From: Pseudonocardia terrae
GTDB taxonomy: Bacteria > Actinomycetota > Actinomycetes > Mycobacteriales > Pseudonocardiaceae
Direction of reading: 5' to 3'
NCBI RefSeq assembly: GCF_021343995.1
Contig: NZ_JAJTTE010000034.1
Coordinates: forward strand, 18,988 to 82,987
DNA length: 64,000 nucleotides
The position numbers and the translations under genes were made by a program. Shown here one piece after another: positions 40,250 through 49,859 of this stretch. The notes beneath the pieces were generated by a model. It saw only the letters and a list, made by a program, of their open reading frames with translations. It was not told the DNA's origin and did not search any database. Position 1 is the stretch's first letter; each line of letters opens with the position of its first letter.

Positions 40250-43200
40250 CCGCCTCCGTCACGCCCGTCACCTCGAAGACCGTCGACGACATCCCCGGGC
40301 CCAAGGGCGTGCCGTTCCTCGGCAACATGTTCGAGATCCGCCAGGCCACGATGATCCAGGACCTGATGAAGCTCGTGCGCGAGTGGGGGCCGATGCTCAG
40401 GCTCAACACCCCCAACGGGCCGCTCTACGTCGCCTCCGGCCTGGAGATGGTGAACGACCTGTGCGACGACAGCCGGTTCGACAAGCTCGTCGGGCTGAGC
40501 CAGCGGGAGTTGCGCAAGACGCACGAGAGCGCCGGGCTGTTCACCGCGGACACCGACGACCCACTGTGGAAGTCCGCGCACGACATCCTGCTGCCCAGCT
40601 TCAGCACCTGGGCGATGAAGGGCTACCTCGACCCGATGATCGACATCGCCGAGCAGCTGTGCCTCAAGTGGGAGCGGCTGAACACCGACGAGCCGATCGA
40701 CGTCACCGCCGACATGACGCGGCTGACCCTCGACACCATCGCGCTCTGCGGGTTCAGCTACCGGTTCAACTCGTTCTACCGCGAGGGCCAGCACCCGTTC
40801 GTCGCGGCGATGATGGGGGCGCTGCACGAGACCCAGGCCCGGCAGCGCCTGCTCCCGGTGGCGATCAAGGTGCGCCGCGGGGCCCAGCGACAGCTCGAGG
40901 CCGACAGCAGGTTCATGGACGACACGGTGGGGAAGATCCTCGCGGAGCGGAAGGCGTCCGGGGACCCCGGGAACGACCTGCTGGGGCACATGCTCGTCGG
41001 CACGGACAAGCAGGGGAACAAGCTGCCCGACCACAACATCGTCGCCCAGTGCCAGACCTTCCTGGTCGCCGGCCACGAGACGACCAGCGGGCTGCTGTCG
41101 TTCGCCATCTCCTACCTGCTCAAGCACCCCGAGGTCGTCGCGCGGGCGTACGAGGAGGTCGACCGTGTGCTGGGCACCGACCCGTCGGTGCCGCCCACCG
41201 TGGCGCAGGTCCAGCAGCTGGGCTACGTCCGGCAGATCCTCGACGAGACGCTGCGGCTCTGGCCGACCGCGCCGGCGTTCACCCGCCAGACCCGCCGGGC
41301 GACCACCGTGGGCGGGTGGGGGCCCTTCGAGCCCGGACAGGCGGTCATCGCCCTGACGCCGATGCTGCACCGGCTGACCGAGGTGTGGGGGCCGGACGCG
41401 GAGGAGTTCAACCCGGACCACGTCGCGCCCGAGCGTCTCGACGGCCTGCCCCCCAACGCCTTCCGGCCCTTCGGTTCCGGCCAGCGGGCCTGCATCGGGC
41501 GCCAGTTCGCGCTGCAGGAGGCGACCCTGGTGCTCGGCATGGTCCTGCAGCGCTTCGAGCTGATCGACCACGCGAACTACCAGCTGAAGATCAAGGAGTC
41601 GCTGACCCTCAAGCCCGAGGGCCTGACGATCACCATCCGCCCGCGCAGCGGCCGGACCTGGGGCGCGTCGTCGCGGCAGGCGGAGGTCGTCTCGATCCCG
41701 CGGTCCCCGGCCCTCGCCGTCGCGCCGGCCGACCGGCACGGCACCCCGCTGCTGGTGCTGTTCGGCTCCAATCTGGGGGCCTCGGAGGATCTCGCCTCGC
41801 GGATCGCCCGGGACGCGACGGACCGGGGCTACACGGCGCGCACCGCGGGGCTGGACGACGCGGTCGGGGAGCTGCCCACGGACGGCGCGGTCGTGGTCGT
41901 CACCTCGTCGTACAACGGACAGCCCCCGGACAACGCGGGGAAGTTCTGCACGTGGGCCGACGACGCCGCCACCTCGGCGGCCGGGGTGCGCTACACGGTC
42001 TTCGGCTGCGGCAACCGCGACTGGGCCGCGACCTACCAGGCGGTGCCGACGCGGGTCGACGCCGCGCTCGAGGCCCGCGGCGCGACGCGCGTCTACCCGC
42101 GCGGCGAGGGCGATGCGCGCGGCGACTTCGACGGGCAGTTCGAGGCCTGGTACGCGGGGCTGTGGGACGCCCTCGGGTCGGCGCTCGGGCTGGAGGCCGG
42201 GGCGACGACGGCGGCCGGCGGCGGCCCGCGGCTGGCCGTGGAGCTGGAGCAGCGCCGCACCGCGAGCCCGATCCTGCAGTCCTACCGCGGGCAGGCCGCG
42301 ACCGTCCGCGTCAACCGCGAGCTCACCGCCCGGGCGGGCACCCCGGGCGGGCGCTCGGTGCGGCACCTGGAGATCGCGCTGCCCACGGGCACGACCTACG
42401 CCGCGGGCGACCACCTCGGGGTGCTGCCGCGCAACGACATGGCGGTCGTCAACCGGGTGATCGCGCGCTTCGGCCTCGACGGCGGCCAGTACGCGACGCT
42501 CACCGCCAGCGGGGCGAGCCCGACCCACCTGCCGATCGGCGAGCCCTACCCGCTGCTCGGCATCCTGGCGGGCTGCGTGGAGCTGCAGGACGTCGCGAGC
42601 CGGGCCGGCCTGGCGGCGATGGCGGCGCACATGCCGGAGGGGCCCTACCGCGACGAGCTGGCCGGGCTGGCCGGGACCGACGACGAGGCGAAGGCCCGCT
42701 ACCGGGAGAAGATCGCAGCGCCGCGCCGCACGCTGCTCGACCTGCTCGAGGAGCACCCGGAGTGCGACCTCCCGTTCGCGGAGTACCTCGACCTCCTGCC
42801 GCCGCTGCGCCCGCGCTACTACTCCATCTCGTCGTCGCCGACGATGAGCTCCGCCGCCTCGGTGACCGTCGGCGTGCTCGAGGGCCCGGCGCGCAGCGGG
42901 GACGGCTCGACCTTCCGCGGGGTCTGCTCCGGGCACCTGAGCGCGGTGCCCGAGGGCGGCACCGTGTTCACCTTCGTCCGGCAGCCGACCATCGCCTTCC
43001 GGCCACCGGAGAACCCGCACGTACCGATGATCATGGTGGGCGCCGGCACCGGGATGGCCCCGTTCCGCGGGTTCCTCCAGGAGCGGGAGTCGTTGCGGGC
43101 CCGCGGCGTGCCGATCGCCCGGTCGCTGCTGTTCCTCGGCTGCCGGGACCCCGAGGACGACCTGCTCTACGCCGACGAGCTCAAGGGCTACGAGGCCGAC

Positions 43201-43494
43201 GGTGTCGCGACGCTGATCCGGGCGTGCTCACGGGTGAAGGGCTACCCGCACCGCTACGTCCAGCACGCCCTCGAGGCGTCGGCCGACCAGGTGTGGGAGG
43301 CCCTGCAGGACGAGGCCGTCGTGCTCGTGTGCGGCAACGCCTCGACCATGGCCCCCGGCGTGCGCGCCGCGCTGGTCTCGGTGTTCCGCGCCAAGACCGG
43401 GACCGGGGCGTCCGACGGCGAGGCCTGGCTCGCGGGCCTGCGGACGAGCAACCGCTACCTCGAGGACATCTGGGGCGAGACCGCGGTGGTGTAG
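40246..43494 (+). CDS. CYP102-type P450/NADPH-reductase fusion
   Basis: This 1,082-residue self-sufficient enzyme has a P450 domain (about 1-470), an FMN flavodoxin-like domain (from LLVLFGSNLGASED, about 501) and an FAD/NADPH domain (RYYSISSSP near 860, GAGTGMAPFRGF near 932). P450 landmarks are the I-helix AGHETTS (275-281), ETLRLWP and the haem loop FRPFGSGQRACIG with Cys416. Phe99 in GLFT lines up with Phe87 of P450BM3. Such enzymes hydroxylate fatty acids near the omega end. It is the last gene of a three-gene operon. Confidence 0.95.
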   Translation: MTASVTPVTSKTVDDIPGPKGVPFLGNMFEIRQATMIQDLMKLVREWGPMLRLNTPNGPLYVASGLEMVNDLCDDSRFDKLVGLSQRELRKTHESAGLFTADTDDPLWKSAHDILLPSFSTWAMKGYLDPMIDIAEQLCLKWERLNTDEPIDVTADMTRLTLDTIALCGFSYRFNSFYREGQHPFVAAMMGALHETQARQRLLPVAIKVRRGAQRQLEADSRFMDDTVGKILAERKASGDPGNDLLGHMLVGTDKQGNKLPDHNIVAQCQTFLVAGHETTSGLLSFAISYLLKHPEVVARAYEEVDRVLGTDPSVPPTVAQVQQLGYVRQILDETLRLWPTAPAFTRQTRRATTVGGWGPFEPGQAVIALTPMLHRLTEVWGPDAEEFNPDHVAPERLDGLPPNAFRPFGSGQRACIGRQFALQEATLVLGMVLQRFELIDHANYQLKIKESLTLKPEGLTITIRPRSGRTWGASSRQAEVVSIPRSPALAVAPADRHGTPLLVLFGSNLGASEDLASRIARDATDRGYTARTAGLDDAVGELPTDGAVVVVTSSYNGQPPDNAGKFCTWADDAATSAAGVRYTVFGCGNRDWAATYQAVPTRVDAALEARGATRVYPRGEGDARGDFDGQFEAWYAGLWDALGSALGLEAGATTAAGGGPRLAVELEQRRTASPILQSYRGQAATVRVNRELTARAGTPGGRSVRHLEIALPTGTTYAAGDHLGVLPRNDMAVVNRVIARFGLDGGQYATLTASGASPTHLPIGEPYPLLGILAGCVELQDVASRAGLAAMAAHMPEGPYRDELAGLAGTDDEAKARYREKIAAPRRTLLDLLEEHPECDLPFAEYLDLLPPLRPRYYSISSSPTMSSAASVTVGVLEGPARSGDGSTFRGVCSGHLSAVPEGGTVFTFVRQPTIAFRPPENPHVPMIMVGAGTGMAPFRGFLQERESLRARGVPIARSLLFLGCRDPEDDLLYADELKGYEADGVATLIRACSRVKGYPHRYVQHALEASADQVWEALQDEAVVLVCGNASTMAPGVRAALVSVFRAKTGTGASDGEAWLAGLRTSNRYLEDIWGETAVV

Positions 43495-43535
43495 CGCGCG
43501 GACGCCCGCCCCTCAGGAGCGGCGGGGCGGGAGCG

Positions 43536-43579
43536 GGCGCCTGCCGCGAGGCCGGAGGGGTGGGCATCGGGCAGGCGCC
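43536..43579 (+). terminator. hairpin after the CYP102 gene
   Basis: GGCGCCTGCC (43536-43545) pairs perfectly with GGCAGGCGCC (43570-43579); the stem begins 41 bases after the CYP102 stop and has a 24-base loop. No T-run follows. Confidence 0.45.
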
Positions 43580-43814
43580 TGGTTCGACCGCCGCGGGTAC
43601 ACGGGCACTCTCCGGTGCACGAGCCGACGGGCGGGCACGCCCGCGGTCCTGGCGTGCCCGGAACCGCGAGGTCCGCCGGACCCTAACCTGCGGAGCGGGG
43701 TGATCCAACCCCGCCCTCGACGTCGAGGTCGAAAAGACGACAGATGGGTCAGGGCGGGCTGACCCGCCGGCCCCAGTTCGTTCCGCCGCGCAACTGAGCT
43801 CGGTGGATCTCATG

Positions 43815-43844
43815 TTGACCAACCTGAACAGTTGCACAGATGAT
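43815..43844 (+). promoter_or_regulatory. candidate promoter for the solute-binding protein operon
   Basis: TTGACC (43815-43820) and GATGAT (43839-43844) are separated by 18 bases, giving a start near 43851 and a leader of about 50 bases. The region is AT-richer than its surroundings and includes a small GTTG-N2-CAAC repeat overlapping the -35. Confidence 0.4.
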
Positions 43845-43900
43845 GCACCCGGCCGCGCCGGAGCCGGGGTGGCCCGGACGAGGGGCGAGGTGACGACCGG

Positions 43901-45436
43901 ATGCCACGACGGCGGGCGGCGCGGCTGGTGGCCGCGGTGGCCGGGGCGATCCTGCTGGCCGCGGGGTGCAGCGGACAGGGTGGCGGAGGGGGCGAGGCCG
44001 GGGCGGACGGCGAGCTCACCGTGGCGCTGCAGTTCCCGCCGCGTGCCGCGTACGCCTTCGACGCCGACGACGGGGCCCGGCTCCAGAGCCTCGGCGTGGC
44101 CGAGACCCTGACGACGGTCGACGACGCGGTGCAGCCCGCGCCGGGCCTGGCGACCTCGTGGGAGCAGACCGCGGACCCGCGGACCTGGCGGTTCGTGCTG
44201 CGCCACGGCGTGACCTTCCACGACGGCAGCCCGCTGACCCCGGACGCCGTGGTCACGGCGTTGCGCTACATCGCGGGCGTCACGGCGCCCCCGCGCTCGA
44301 TCCGCGGGATCGGGTTCACGATCGCCGCGGACGGCGCGGATGCCGTGCGGATCACGACGGCGGCGCCGGACCCGGTCGTGCCGCTGCGGATGAGCAGCGG
44401 GAACCTCGGGATCCTCGCGCCCGCGGCCTACACCGGCGGGCAGCCGGACGTGGTCCGGACGGGCACCGGCCCGTACGTGCTGAACACGGTGAACGGCACC
44501 GACTCCGCGGTCCTGGTGCGCAACGACGGCTACTGGGGCCCGAAGGCCGGCGCCGCACGCGTGACCGTGCGGTACGTGACCGACCCGCAGAGCCGGGCGC
44601 TGGCCCTGCAGTCCGGCGACGTCCAGTTCGCCGAGGGCCTGCCGAACGCGTCGCTGGACCAGCTGCGCTCGGCCGGCGTCGACGTGGCCGAGTATCCGGC
44701 CGCACGGACGATCGAGCTGCTGCTCAACCAGTCCGCAGCGCCCTTCTCGGACCTGCGGGTGCGGCAGGCGGTGACGAAGGCGATCGACCGACCGGTGCTG
44801 GCCGCGCAGGTGCTCGGCGGTGCGGCGGCGCCCGCGGCGGACCTGTTCGGGGCGGCGGTGCCGTGGGGCGGGACCGCCCCGCCGCCGGGAGCGGACGTCG
44901 ACGGCGCGAAGGCCCTGCTCGCCGAGGCCGGGTACGGCCCGGATCGGCCGCTGCAGGTGCGGCTGTGGACCTTCCCGAACCGCCCGGAGATGCCCGTCCT
45001 GGCCGGTGCGATCCAGTCGATGCTGGGCCGGGCCGGGATCGGCGTCGAGGTGACCGTCGGGGACTACTCCGCGCAGGAGCCCGACGTGCTCGCCGGGCGC
45101 TTCGACATGTTCCTCAACTCGCGCAGCTACCTGTCGGACTACCCGGACGCGACCAGCACGCTGACCTCCGACTACACCTGCGCAGGCAGCTACAACATCG
45201 ATCACTACTGCTCCGCGGCCTACGACGCGCTGACCGCCCGGTTGCCGACCGTGACCGACACCGCAGAGCGGCAGCGCCTCTTCGCCGAGGCGGCACGCGT
45301 GCTGACCGCCGACGCCGTCGGGGTGATGGTGGTGCACCCGCTGAACACCGCGGGCTCGCGCGGGGCGAGCGGCTTCGTGGCCGACCCGCTCGGGGTGCGC
45401 CCGGTGCTGCCCCCGTTGTCGCGCACCGACACCTGA
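43901..45436 (+). CDS. ABC-type family 5 solute-binding lipoprotein
   Basis: The 511-residue protein starts with a lipoprotein signal (RRRAARLVAAVAGAILLAAGC, lipid-modified Cys23) and continues as a dipeptide/nickel-type (SBP family 5) binding protein: GLATSWEQTADPRTWRFVLRHGVTFHDG, RTGTGPYVL, VRQAVTKAIDRP. It would capture peptides, opines, nickel chelates or similar outside the membrane. Two permease genes follow directly in the same operon. Nothing in the sequence fixes the ligand. Confidence 0.92.
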   Translation: MPRRRAARLVAAVAGAILLAAGCSGQGGGGGEAGADGELTVALQFPPRAAYAFDADDGARLQSLGVAETLTTVDDAVQPAPGLATSWEQTADPRTWRFVLRHGVTFHDGSPLTPDAVVTALRYIAGVTAPPRSIRGIGFTIAADGADAVRITTAAPDPVVPLRMSSGNLGILAPAAYTGGQPDVVRTGTGPYVLNTVNGTDSAVLVRNDGYWGPKAGAARVTVRYVTDPQSRALALQSGDVQFAEGLPNASLDQLRSAGVDVAEYPAARTIELLLNQSAAPFSDLRVRQAVTKAIDRPVLAAQVLGGAAAPAADLFGAAVPWGGTAPPPGADVDGAKALLAEAGYGPDRPLQVRLWTFPNRPEMPVLAGAIQSMLGRAGIGVEVTVGDYSAQEPDVLAGRFDMFLNSRSYLSDYPDATSTLTSDYTCAGSYNIDHYCSAAYDALTARLPTVTDTAERQRLFAEAARVLTADAVGVMVVHPLNTAGSRGASGFVADPLGVRPVLPPLSRTDT

Positions 45437-46384
45437 GTGCTCGGCCCGCTGCTGCGGCGGCTGCTGCCGCTCCCGCTGATCCTGCTGGCGGCCTCGGTCG
45501 TGGCGTTCGCGCTGCCCCGGCTCGTCGGCGGCGACGTCACGCGGGCGGTGCTCCGCGCCCGGGTCGCCTCCGACGCGCCGGACCCCGCGGTGACGGCCCG
45601 GGTCGCCGCGGAGCTCGGGCTCGACGGCCCGGTGGCGGGGCAGTACCTGCGGTGGCTCGGCGCCGTGCTGCGTGGGGACCTCGGCATCGGCTACGTCGCC
45701 CGCACGCCCGTCGCCGACCAGCTCGGGTCGGCGCTCGGGGTGTCCGGGCTGCTCACCGGGGCCGCCCTCGCGCTCGCCGCGCTGGTGGGCATCCCGGCCG
45801 GGGTGCTCGCCGCCCGACGCCCCGGCGGCCCGCTCGACCGGGCCCTGTCCGCCGCCGGCATCGCCGGGATCGCCGTGCCCGAGTTCGTCCTCGCGCCGTG
45901 GCTGGTCCTGGTGTTCGCGGTCGGCGCCGGGCTGTTCCCGGCCATCGGCTGGGGCGGGCCGGAGCACCTGGTACTCCCGGTGCTCACCCTGGCCGCCTAC
46001 CCGGCCGCCCTGGCGGCGCAGCTGGTGCGGGCCGAGACGATCGACGTCCTCGGCCGCGACCACGTCCGACTCGCCCGGGCGAAGGGGCTGCCGGAGCGGC
46101 GGGTGCTCTGGCGGCACGCCGCCCGGCTCGCGCTGACCTCGGTGACCTCACTGTCCGGGATGTTCGTGGCCGGGCTGCTCGGCGGGGCGGTGGTGGTGGA
46201 GACCGTGTTCGGGATCCCCGGGGTGGGCCGGCTGCTGCTCGACGCCGTCCTGGCCCGGGACCTGCCCGTGCTGCAGGCCGGCACGCTCGTCCTCGTCGCC
46301 GTCGCGGTGGTCGCCGGGATGGTGGCCGAGGTCGCGCAGCTCGCGCTCGACCCGGTCGCCCACGACCGCGAGGCGGACCGGTGA
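45437..46384 (+). CDS. DppB/OppB-type ABC permease
   Basis: The 315-residue protein has six transmembrane segments and the inner-membrane binding-protein-dependent transport domain, with the EAA-loop segment RAETIDVLGRDHVRLARAKGLPERRV that docks on an ATPase, and VVVETVFGIPGVGRLLLDAV near the end. The GTG start comes directly after the stop of the binding-protein gene with no gap, and its own stop overlaps the next permease (GTGA). Confidence 0.92.
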   Translation: MLGPLLRRLLPLPLILLAASVVAFALPRLVGGDVTRAVLRARVASDAPDPAVTARVAAELGLDGPVAGQYLRWLGAVLRGDLGIGYVARTPVADQLGSALGVSGLLTGAALALAALVGIPAGVLAARRPGGPLDRALSAAGIAGIAVPEFVLAPWLVLVFAVGAGLFPAIGWGGPEHLVLPVLTLAAYPAALAAQLVRAETIDVLGRDHVRLARAKGLPERRVLWRHAARLALTSVTSLSGMFVAGLLGGAVVVETVFGIPGVGRLLLDAVLARDLPVLQAGTLVLVAVAVVAGMVAEVAQLALDPVAHDREADR

Positions 46385-47229
46385 GGCGGCTCGCCGGTGG
46401 GGCCGGGATCCTGCTGCTCCTGGTCGTCGTCCTGCCGATGCTGCTGCCCGACCCGGTGGCCACGGACTTCGCGGCGATCCTCCGCCCGCCGTCGGCCGCG
46501 CACCCGTCGGGGACCGACCAGCTCGGCCGTGACGTGGCCGCCCGGCTGCTGGTCGGGGCCCGGCTCACGCTGGGGCTGTCGGCGGTGACGGTCCTGGTCA
46601 CCGGCGTCGTCGGGACCGCCGTCGGGCTGGCGTCCGGATACGCGGGCGGGCCCGTCGGGCGGGCGGTGCTGCGCCTGACCGACCTGCTCGCCGCGCTCCC
46701 GACGGTCCTGTTCGGGCTGCTCGCCGCGGTCGTCCTCGGACCCGGGACCGTGGCCCTGCTGATCGCCGTGACCCTCGTCGGCTGGACCCCGTTCGCGCGG
46801 CAGGCCCACCAGCTCACGGTGCGGGAGCTCGGGCAGGGCTACGTCGAGGGCGCCGGCGCCCTCGGGGCCGCGCGGGCCCGGGTGCTCGGCGGGCACGTCC
46901 TGCGCAACATCGCCCGCCCGCTCGTCGCGCACGCCTGCGTGCGGTTCGCCGGGACGCTGCTCACGGTGTCCGGCCTGTCGTTCCTCGGGCTCGGCATCCA
47001 GCCGCCCTCCCCGGAGTGGGGTGCGATGGTCGCCGAGGGCCGGGAGTTCCTGTTCGCCGCACCGCACGTCGTCCTGGCCCCGTCGGTGGCCGTCGTCCTC
47101 GTCGCGGCATTGGCGCTTCTCGCCGGGCGTGCGCTCGGGGACTCCGTGGCGGGACGCCGTTCTCCCGGGCCCAGACCCGTCGTCGTGTCGCGTTTTCGTC
47201 GCCGTCGTCAGAATGAGGGAGGGAATTGA
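46381..47229 (+). CDS. DppC/OppC-type ABC permease
   Basis: The 282-residue protein is the second permease of the pair: SGTDQLGRDVAARLLVGARLTLGLS at the start of the transport domain, the EAA loop YVEGAGALGAARARVLGGHVLRN, and FLGLGIQPPSPEWGAMVAEGR near the end. The C-terminus is an Arg-rich extension. The GTG start overlaps the DppB-like stop. No ATPase gene follows, so the transporter needs ATPases encoded elsewhere or is incomplete. Confidence 0.9.
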   Translation: MRRLAGGAGILLLLVVVLPMLLPDPVATDFAAILRPPSAAHPSGTDQLGRDVAARLLVGARLTLGLSAVTVLVTGVVGTAVGLASGYAGGPVGRAVLRLTDLLAALPTVLFGLLAAVVLGPGTVALLIAVTLVGWTPFARQAHQLTVRELGQGYVEGAGALGAARARVLGGHVLRNIARPLVAHACVRFAGTLLTVSGLSFLGLGIQPPSPEWGAMVAEGREFLFAAPHVVLAPSVAVVLVAALALLAGRALGDSVAGRRSPGPRPVVVSRFRRRRQNEGGN

Positions 47230-47516
47230 CGCGGCGGTGACGGGCCGTTCCTCGCCGTCGCGAATGGGCCGGCTTCACCGGCGGCCCGTACGTGGCCCGC
47301 TCGGGCGACTGGTGAGAGGTGTTCGAGCTGATCACCCGCCGGGCGATGCGGGTCGCCGACCGGCTCCGCCCGAGCTCAGGGGTCGCGGCGACCACCGCGC
47401 CCCGTCGACCCGACGCCCGTCGCCGGACTGCCCCATTGCCTCGCCCTCCTGCCTGCCGCCGTCGCGAGGCTGCGGTGGAAACGGCGGCCGCTGATCGCAC
47501 CGGCGGTTACGGTCGG

Positions 47517-48058
47517 GTGGTGACGCAGCTCCCCGATCCCGCGCGGGCGCGGTCCTTCGGCCCGAGCGCGGAGGCCTACGCGGCCCACCGGCCGGGCTAC
47601 CCGGGCCCGGCGGTCGACTGGGCCCTCGGCACCGTGCGGGGCCGGGTGCTCGACCTGGCCGCCGGGATCGGGAAACTGACGGCGAGCCTCGTCGGCCGGG
47701 TCCGCGAGGTGGTCGGCGTGGAGCCCGATCCCGCGATGCTCGCCCGGCTCCGCGCAGAGCTGCCCGACGTCGAGGCCCACGAGGGGGCCGCCGAGCAGAT
47801 CCCGCTCCCGGACGCCTCGGTCGACGCCGTTCTGGTCGGGCAGGCCATCCACTGGTTCGACCCCGGGCGTGCGTTCCCCGAGATCGCGCGCGTGCTGCGG
47901 CCGGGCGGGGTGCTCGCCGGGCGCTGATCAGCTCGCGGGAGGACCGCGAGGCCGCCTTCGACCGACTGCGCCGCTACCTCGCCGCGCGGCCGGAGATCAC
48001 GGACGCCGGCTTCGCGCTGCCCATGGTCACCCGGGTGCTGCGGACGGTCCGACGCTGA
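47517..48058 (+). pseudogene. class I SAM methyltransferase with an internal deletion
   Basis: The N-terminal part is a normal methyltransferase (FGPSAEAYAAHRPGYP, VLDLAAGIGKLTASL, AIHWFDPGRAFPEIARVLRPGGVL) but the frame stops at 47927. The C-terminal end of the same family then resumes in another frame (DREAAFDRLRRYLAARPE, FALPMVTRVLRTVRR) to the stop at 48058. The middle of the protein, roughly 60 residues, is missing. The product is unlikely to work. Confidence 0.7.
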
Positions 48059-48086
48059 GGTCGGCCAGACCCGGCGTGGATCTCGC

Positions 48087-48532
48087 TCAGGTGCTCCCTC
48101 GGTCGTCGTGCGGGGTGCCGGTACGGCTGGGTGCGTCGAAGCCGGGAGGGAGAACACCGGGTTCGTCGACGACGGCGGTGAGGACACTGCTGGTCGCCGT
48201 GATGGTGCCGGCCGGGAGTGGTCCCGCGTAGCCGGTGACGACGTCGCGCTCGCCGGCATAGTGGCCGGAGTCGACGTCGATCAGCAGGTCGCGGTCCCGC
48301 TCTGCACCGTCGTGGCGCAGGGCCAGGCGGGTGCGGCCGTCGACGTCGACGGTCCGGTCGACCGGCTCCACCTCCTCGAGCCGGAGGAGCGCCTCGTAGA
48401 TAACCCCCGCAGCTCGGCGGGGTGTCGCGCTCGGACCCGGCCGACGGCGATCGCGGTAGGGCCAGTCCTGCGGGCCGCCAGGTAGACCTCCGCGTCGAAC
48501 AGCAGCGCATGACGGCGCGCCTTCCAGGTCAT
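48087..48532 (-). pseudogene. C-terminal remnant resembling CU044_5270-type proteins, frameshifted
   Basis: Reading from ATG 48532 gives MTWKARRHALLFDAEVYLA and HPAELRG; after one missing base in the C-run at 48404-48408 the frame continues as VIYEALLRLEEVEPVD, DVDSGHYAGERDVVTGY and GTITATSSVLTAVVDEPG to the stop at 48087. The second part resembles the C-terminal domain of CU044_5270-family proteins found behind ECF sigma factors, but that is a tentative match. The N-terminal domain is absent. The indel is in a homopolymer. Confidence 0.45.
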
Positions 48533-48555
48533 TGGTGAGACCTGCCCGTGGGCGC

Positions 48556-49846
48556 TCACCCCACCGGCTGGAGGAGCGGTGGTGGTCGGCGGCGGGGCGT
48601 TCTGCTGAGGTCGATCCAGGACGGTGGGATGAACTCCGGCAGGCCGTCGAGGATGCGGGCTTCCCAGTGCGAGTGGTGGATGAGCCGGTGGTGCACCGCG
48701 CAGAGCATGACGAGGTTGTGCAGCGCGGTGGGGCCGCCGTGTTGCCATTCGTGGACGTGGTGGATTTTCGCACCAGGAGGGTGGGCGGTCGCAGCCGGGG
48801 AAGGCGCAGCCGCCGTCGCGGGTGGTGACGGCGCGGCGGAGTCCGTCGGGGACGGTGCGGGAGATCCGGCCGACGTCGAGGGGCACCCCGCGGCCGTCGA
48901 GCACGACCGGGATGACGGCGGCGTCGCAGGCCAGTTGGCGCAGGGTGGGGGCGGTGAGTTGGCCGCCGAATTCCAGGGAGGCGGACGCGGCGCGGCGCTC
49001 CAGGTCTTCCAGGCGCACGGTGACGGTGAGCTGGGGGCGCCGCCCGCCGGTCTCGGGGAGCCGGCCGCGGGAGAGGACTTGGGCGCACACTTCGGCGAGG
49101 GCTTCGGCGTGTCGTTCGGCGGCGGTGCGGGGGTCGTCGGGGTCGCGGGGTGCGGCGCCGGCGTCGATGGCGGCGGCGATGGCGTCGAACAGGGCGGCGT
49201 CGTCGTAGCGGCCGGCGAGTTTGCCGCCGGGGCGGGTGCGGAAGCGGGAGAGGCGTAGTTCGTTGAGCTGCACCGGTGGGGAGTCGTCGGGTTCGGGCCC
49301 GTCCTGATCGAGGAGCTCGATCAGTTGGGTGCCCCAGGTGTGCAGCTCGGAAGGTGTGTAGTTGGCGGCGTTGGCGGCGAGTTGGACTTCGGCGCCGGCC
49401 CAGGTTTCTGCCGGTAGTCGGCGGGCGGGGCCGCTGTCGAGGAGGCGGGCGATGACTTCGACGTGGCGTAGCCCGGCCTCGCCGGCGGCGAACACGGTGG
49501 CGGTGGCCGGGAGCCGGGCGGGCAGGACGCTGCCGTCGAGCCCGATCTGTGCGCACACGTTCTCGGCGGCGATCACCCGCCGGCGGGCTTGGAAGCGTTC
49601 CCACCCGAGCAGGTCGGACAGCGCCCCGGTGGGGGAGCGGTAGCCACGCTCGGCGAACACACCCCGCCGTTGCAGATCGGCGGTCGCCTCGACCACGGCG
49701 CGGTCCAGCGCCCGGCGGGCCTCTTCGAAGGCACGCAGCCCATCGACGACCGCGTCGGCCGCGGCGGTGGGTCCGGCGGCGTCGACCAGTTGCGCGATGG
49801 CCTGCTGGAGGCGTTCGCGCGCGGTGCCGACCGCCCCTGCGTCCAT
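48556..49846 (-). pseudogene. DUF222/HNH endonuclease (13E12 family), frameshifted in the HNH motif
   Basis: The DUF222 domain is complete (ARRALDRAVVEATADLQRRG, ELHTWGTQLIELL, AFPGCDRPPSWCE). One extra base in the T-run at 48765-48768 shifts the frame exactly before the HNH core; with it removed the protein continues IHHVHEWQHGGPTALHN and MLCAVHHRLIHH to a stop at 48556. Such genes are dispersed nuclease-like repeats in actinobacteria. A perfect LexA box lies 14 bases before the ATG. The indel could be a sequencing error. Confidence 0.8.
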
Positions 49847-49859
49847 GCCCTGATCCTAG

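Larger units (their letters stand above)
43495..43900. other. hairpin-rich 406-base gap before the ABC-type genes
   Basis: No gene is visible. Several stem-loops are packed here: 43536-43579 (see terminator entry), GCGGGGT/ACCCCGC at 43695-43714 (six-base loop), the perfect 14-bp palindrome CCTCGACGTCGAGG at 43715-43728, and GGGTCAG/CTGACCC at 43746-43765 (six-base loop). The last three are nearly contiguous. A promoter-like pair follows at 43815-43844. I could not match the structure to a riboswitch class I know. Confidence 0.5.

Noticed and set aside
43680..43770. A known riboswitch (cobalamin, nickel/cobalt or SAM type) upstream of the importer
   Set aside because: None of the conserved boxes of these classes that I can recall are visible; only generic hairpins can be claimed.
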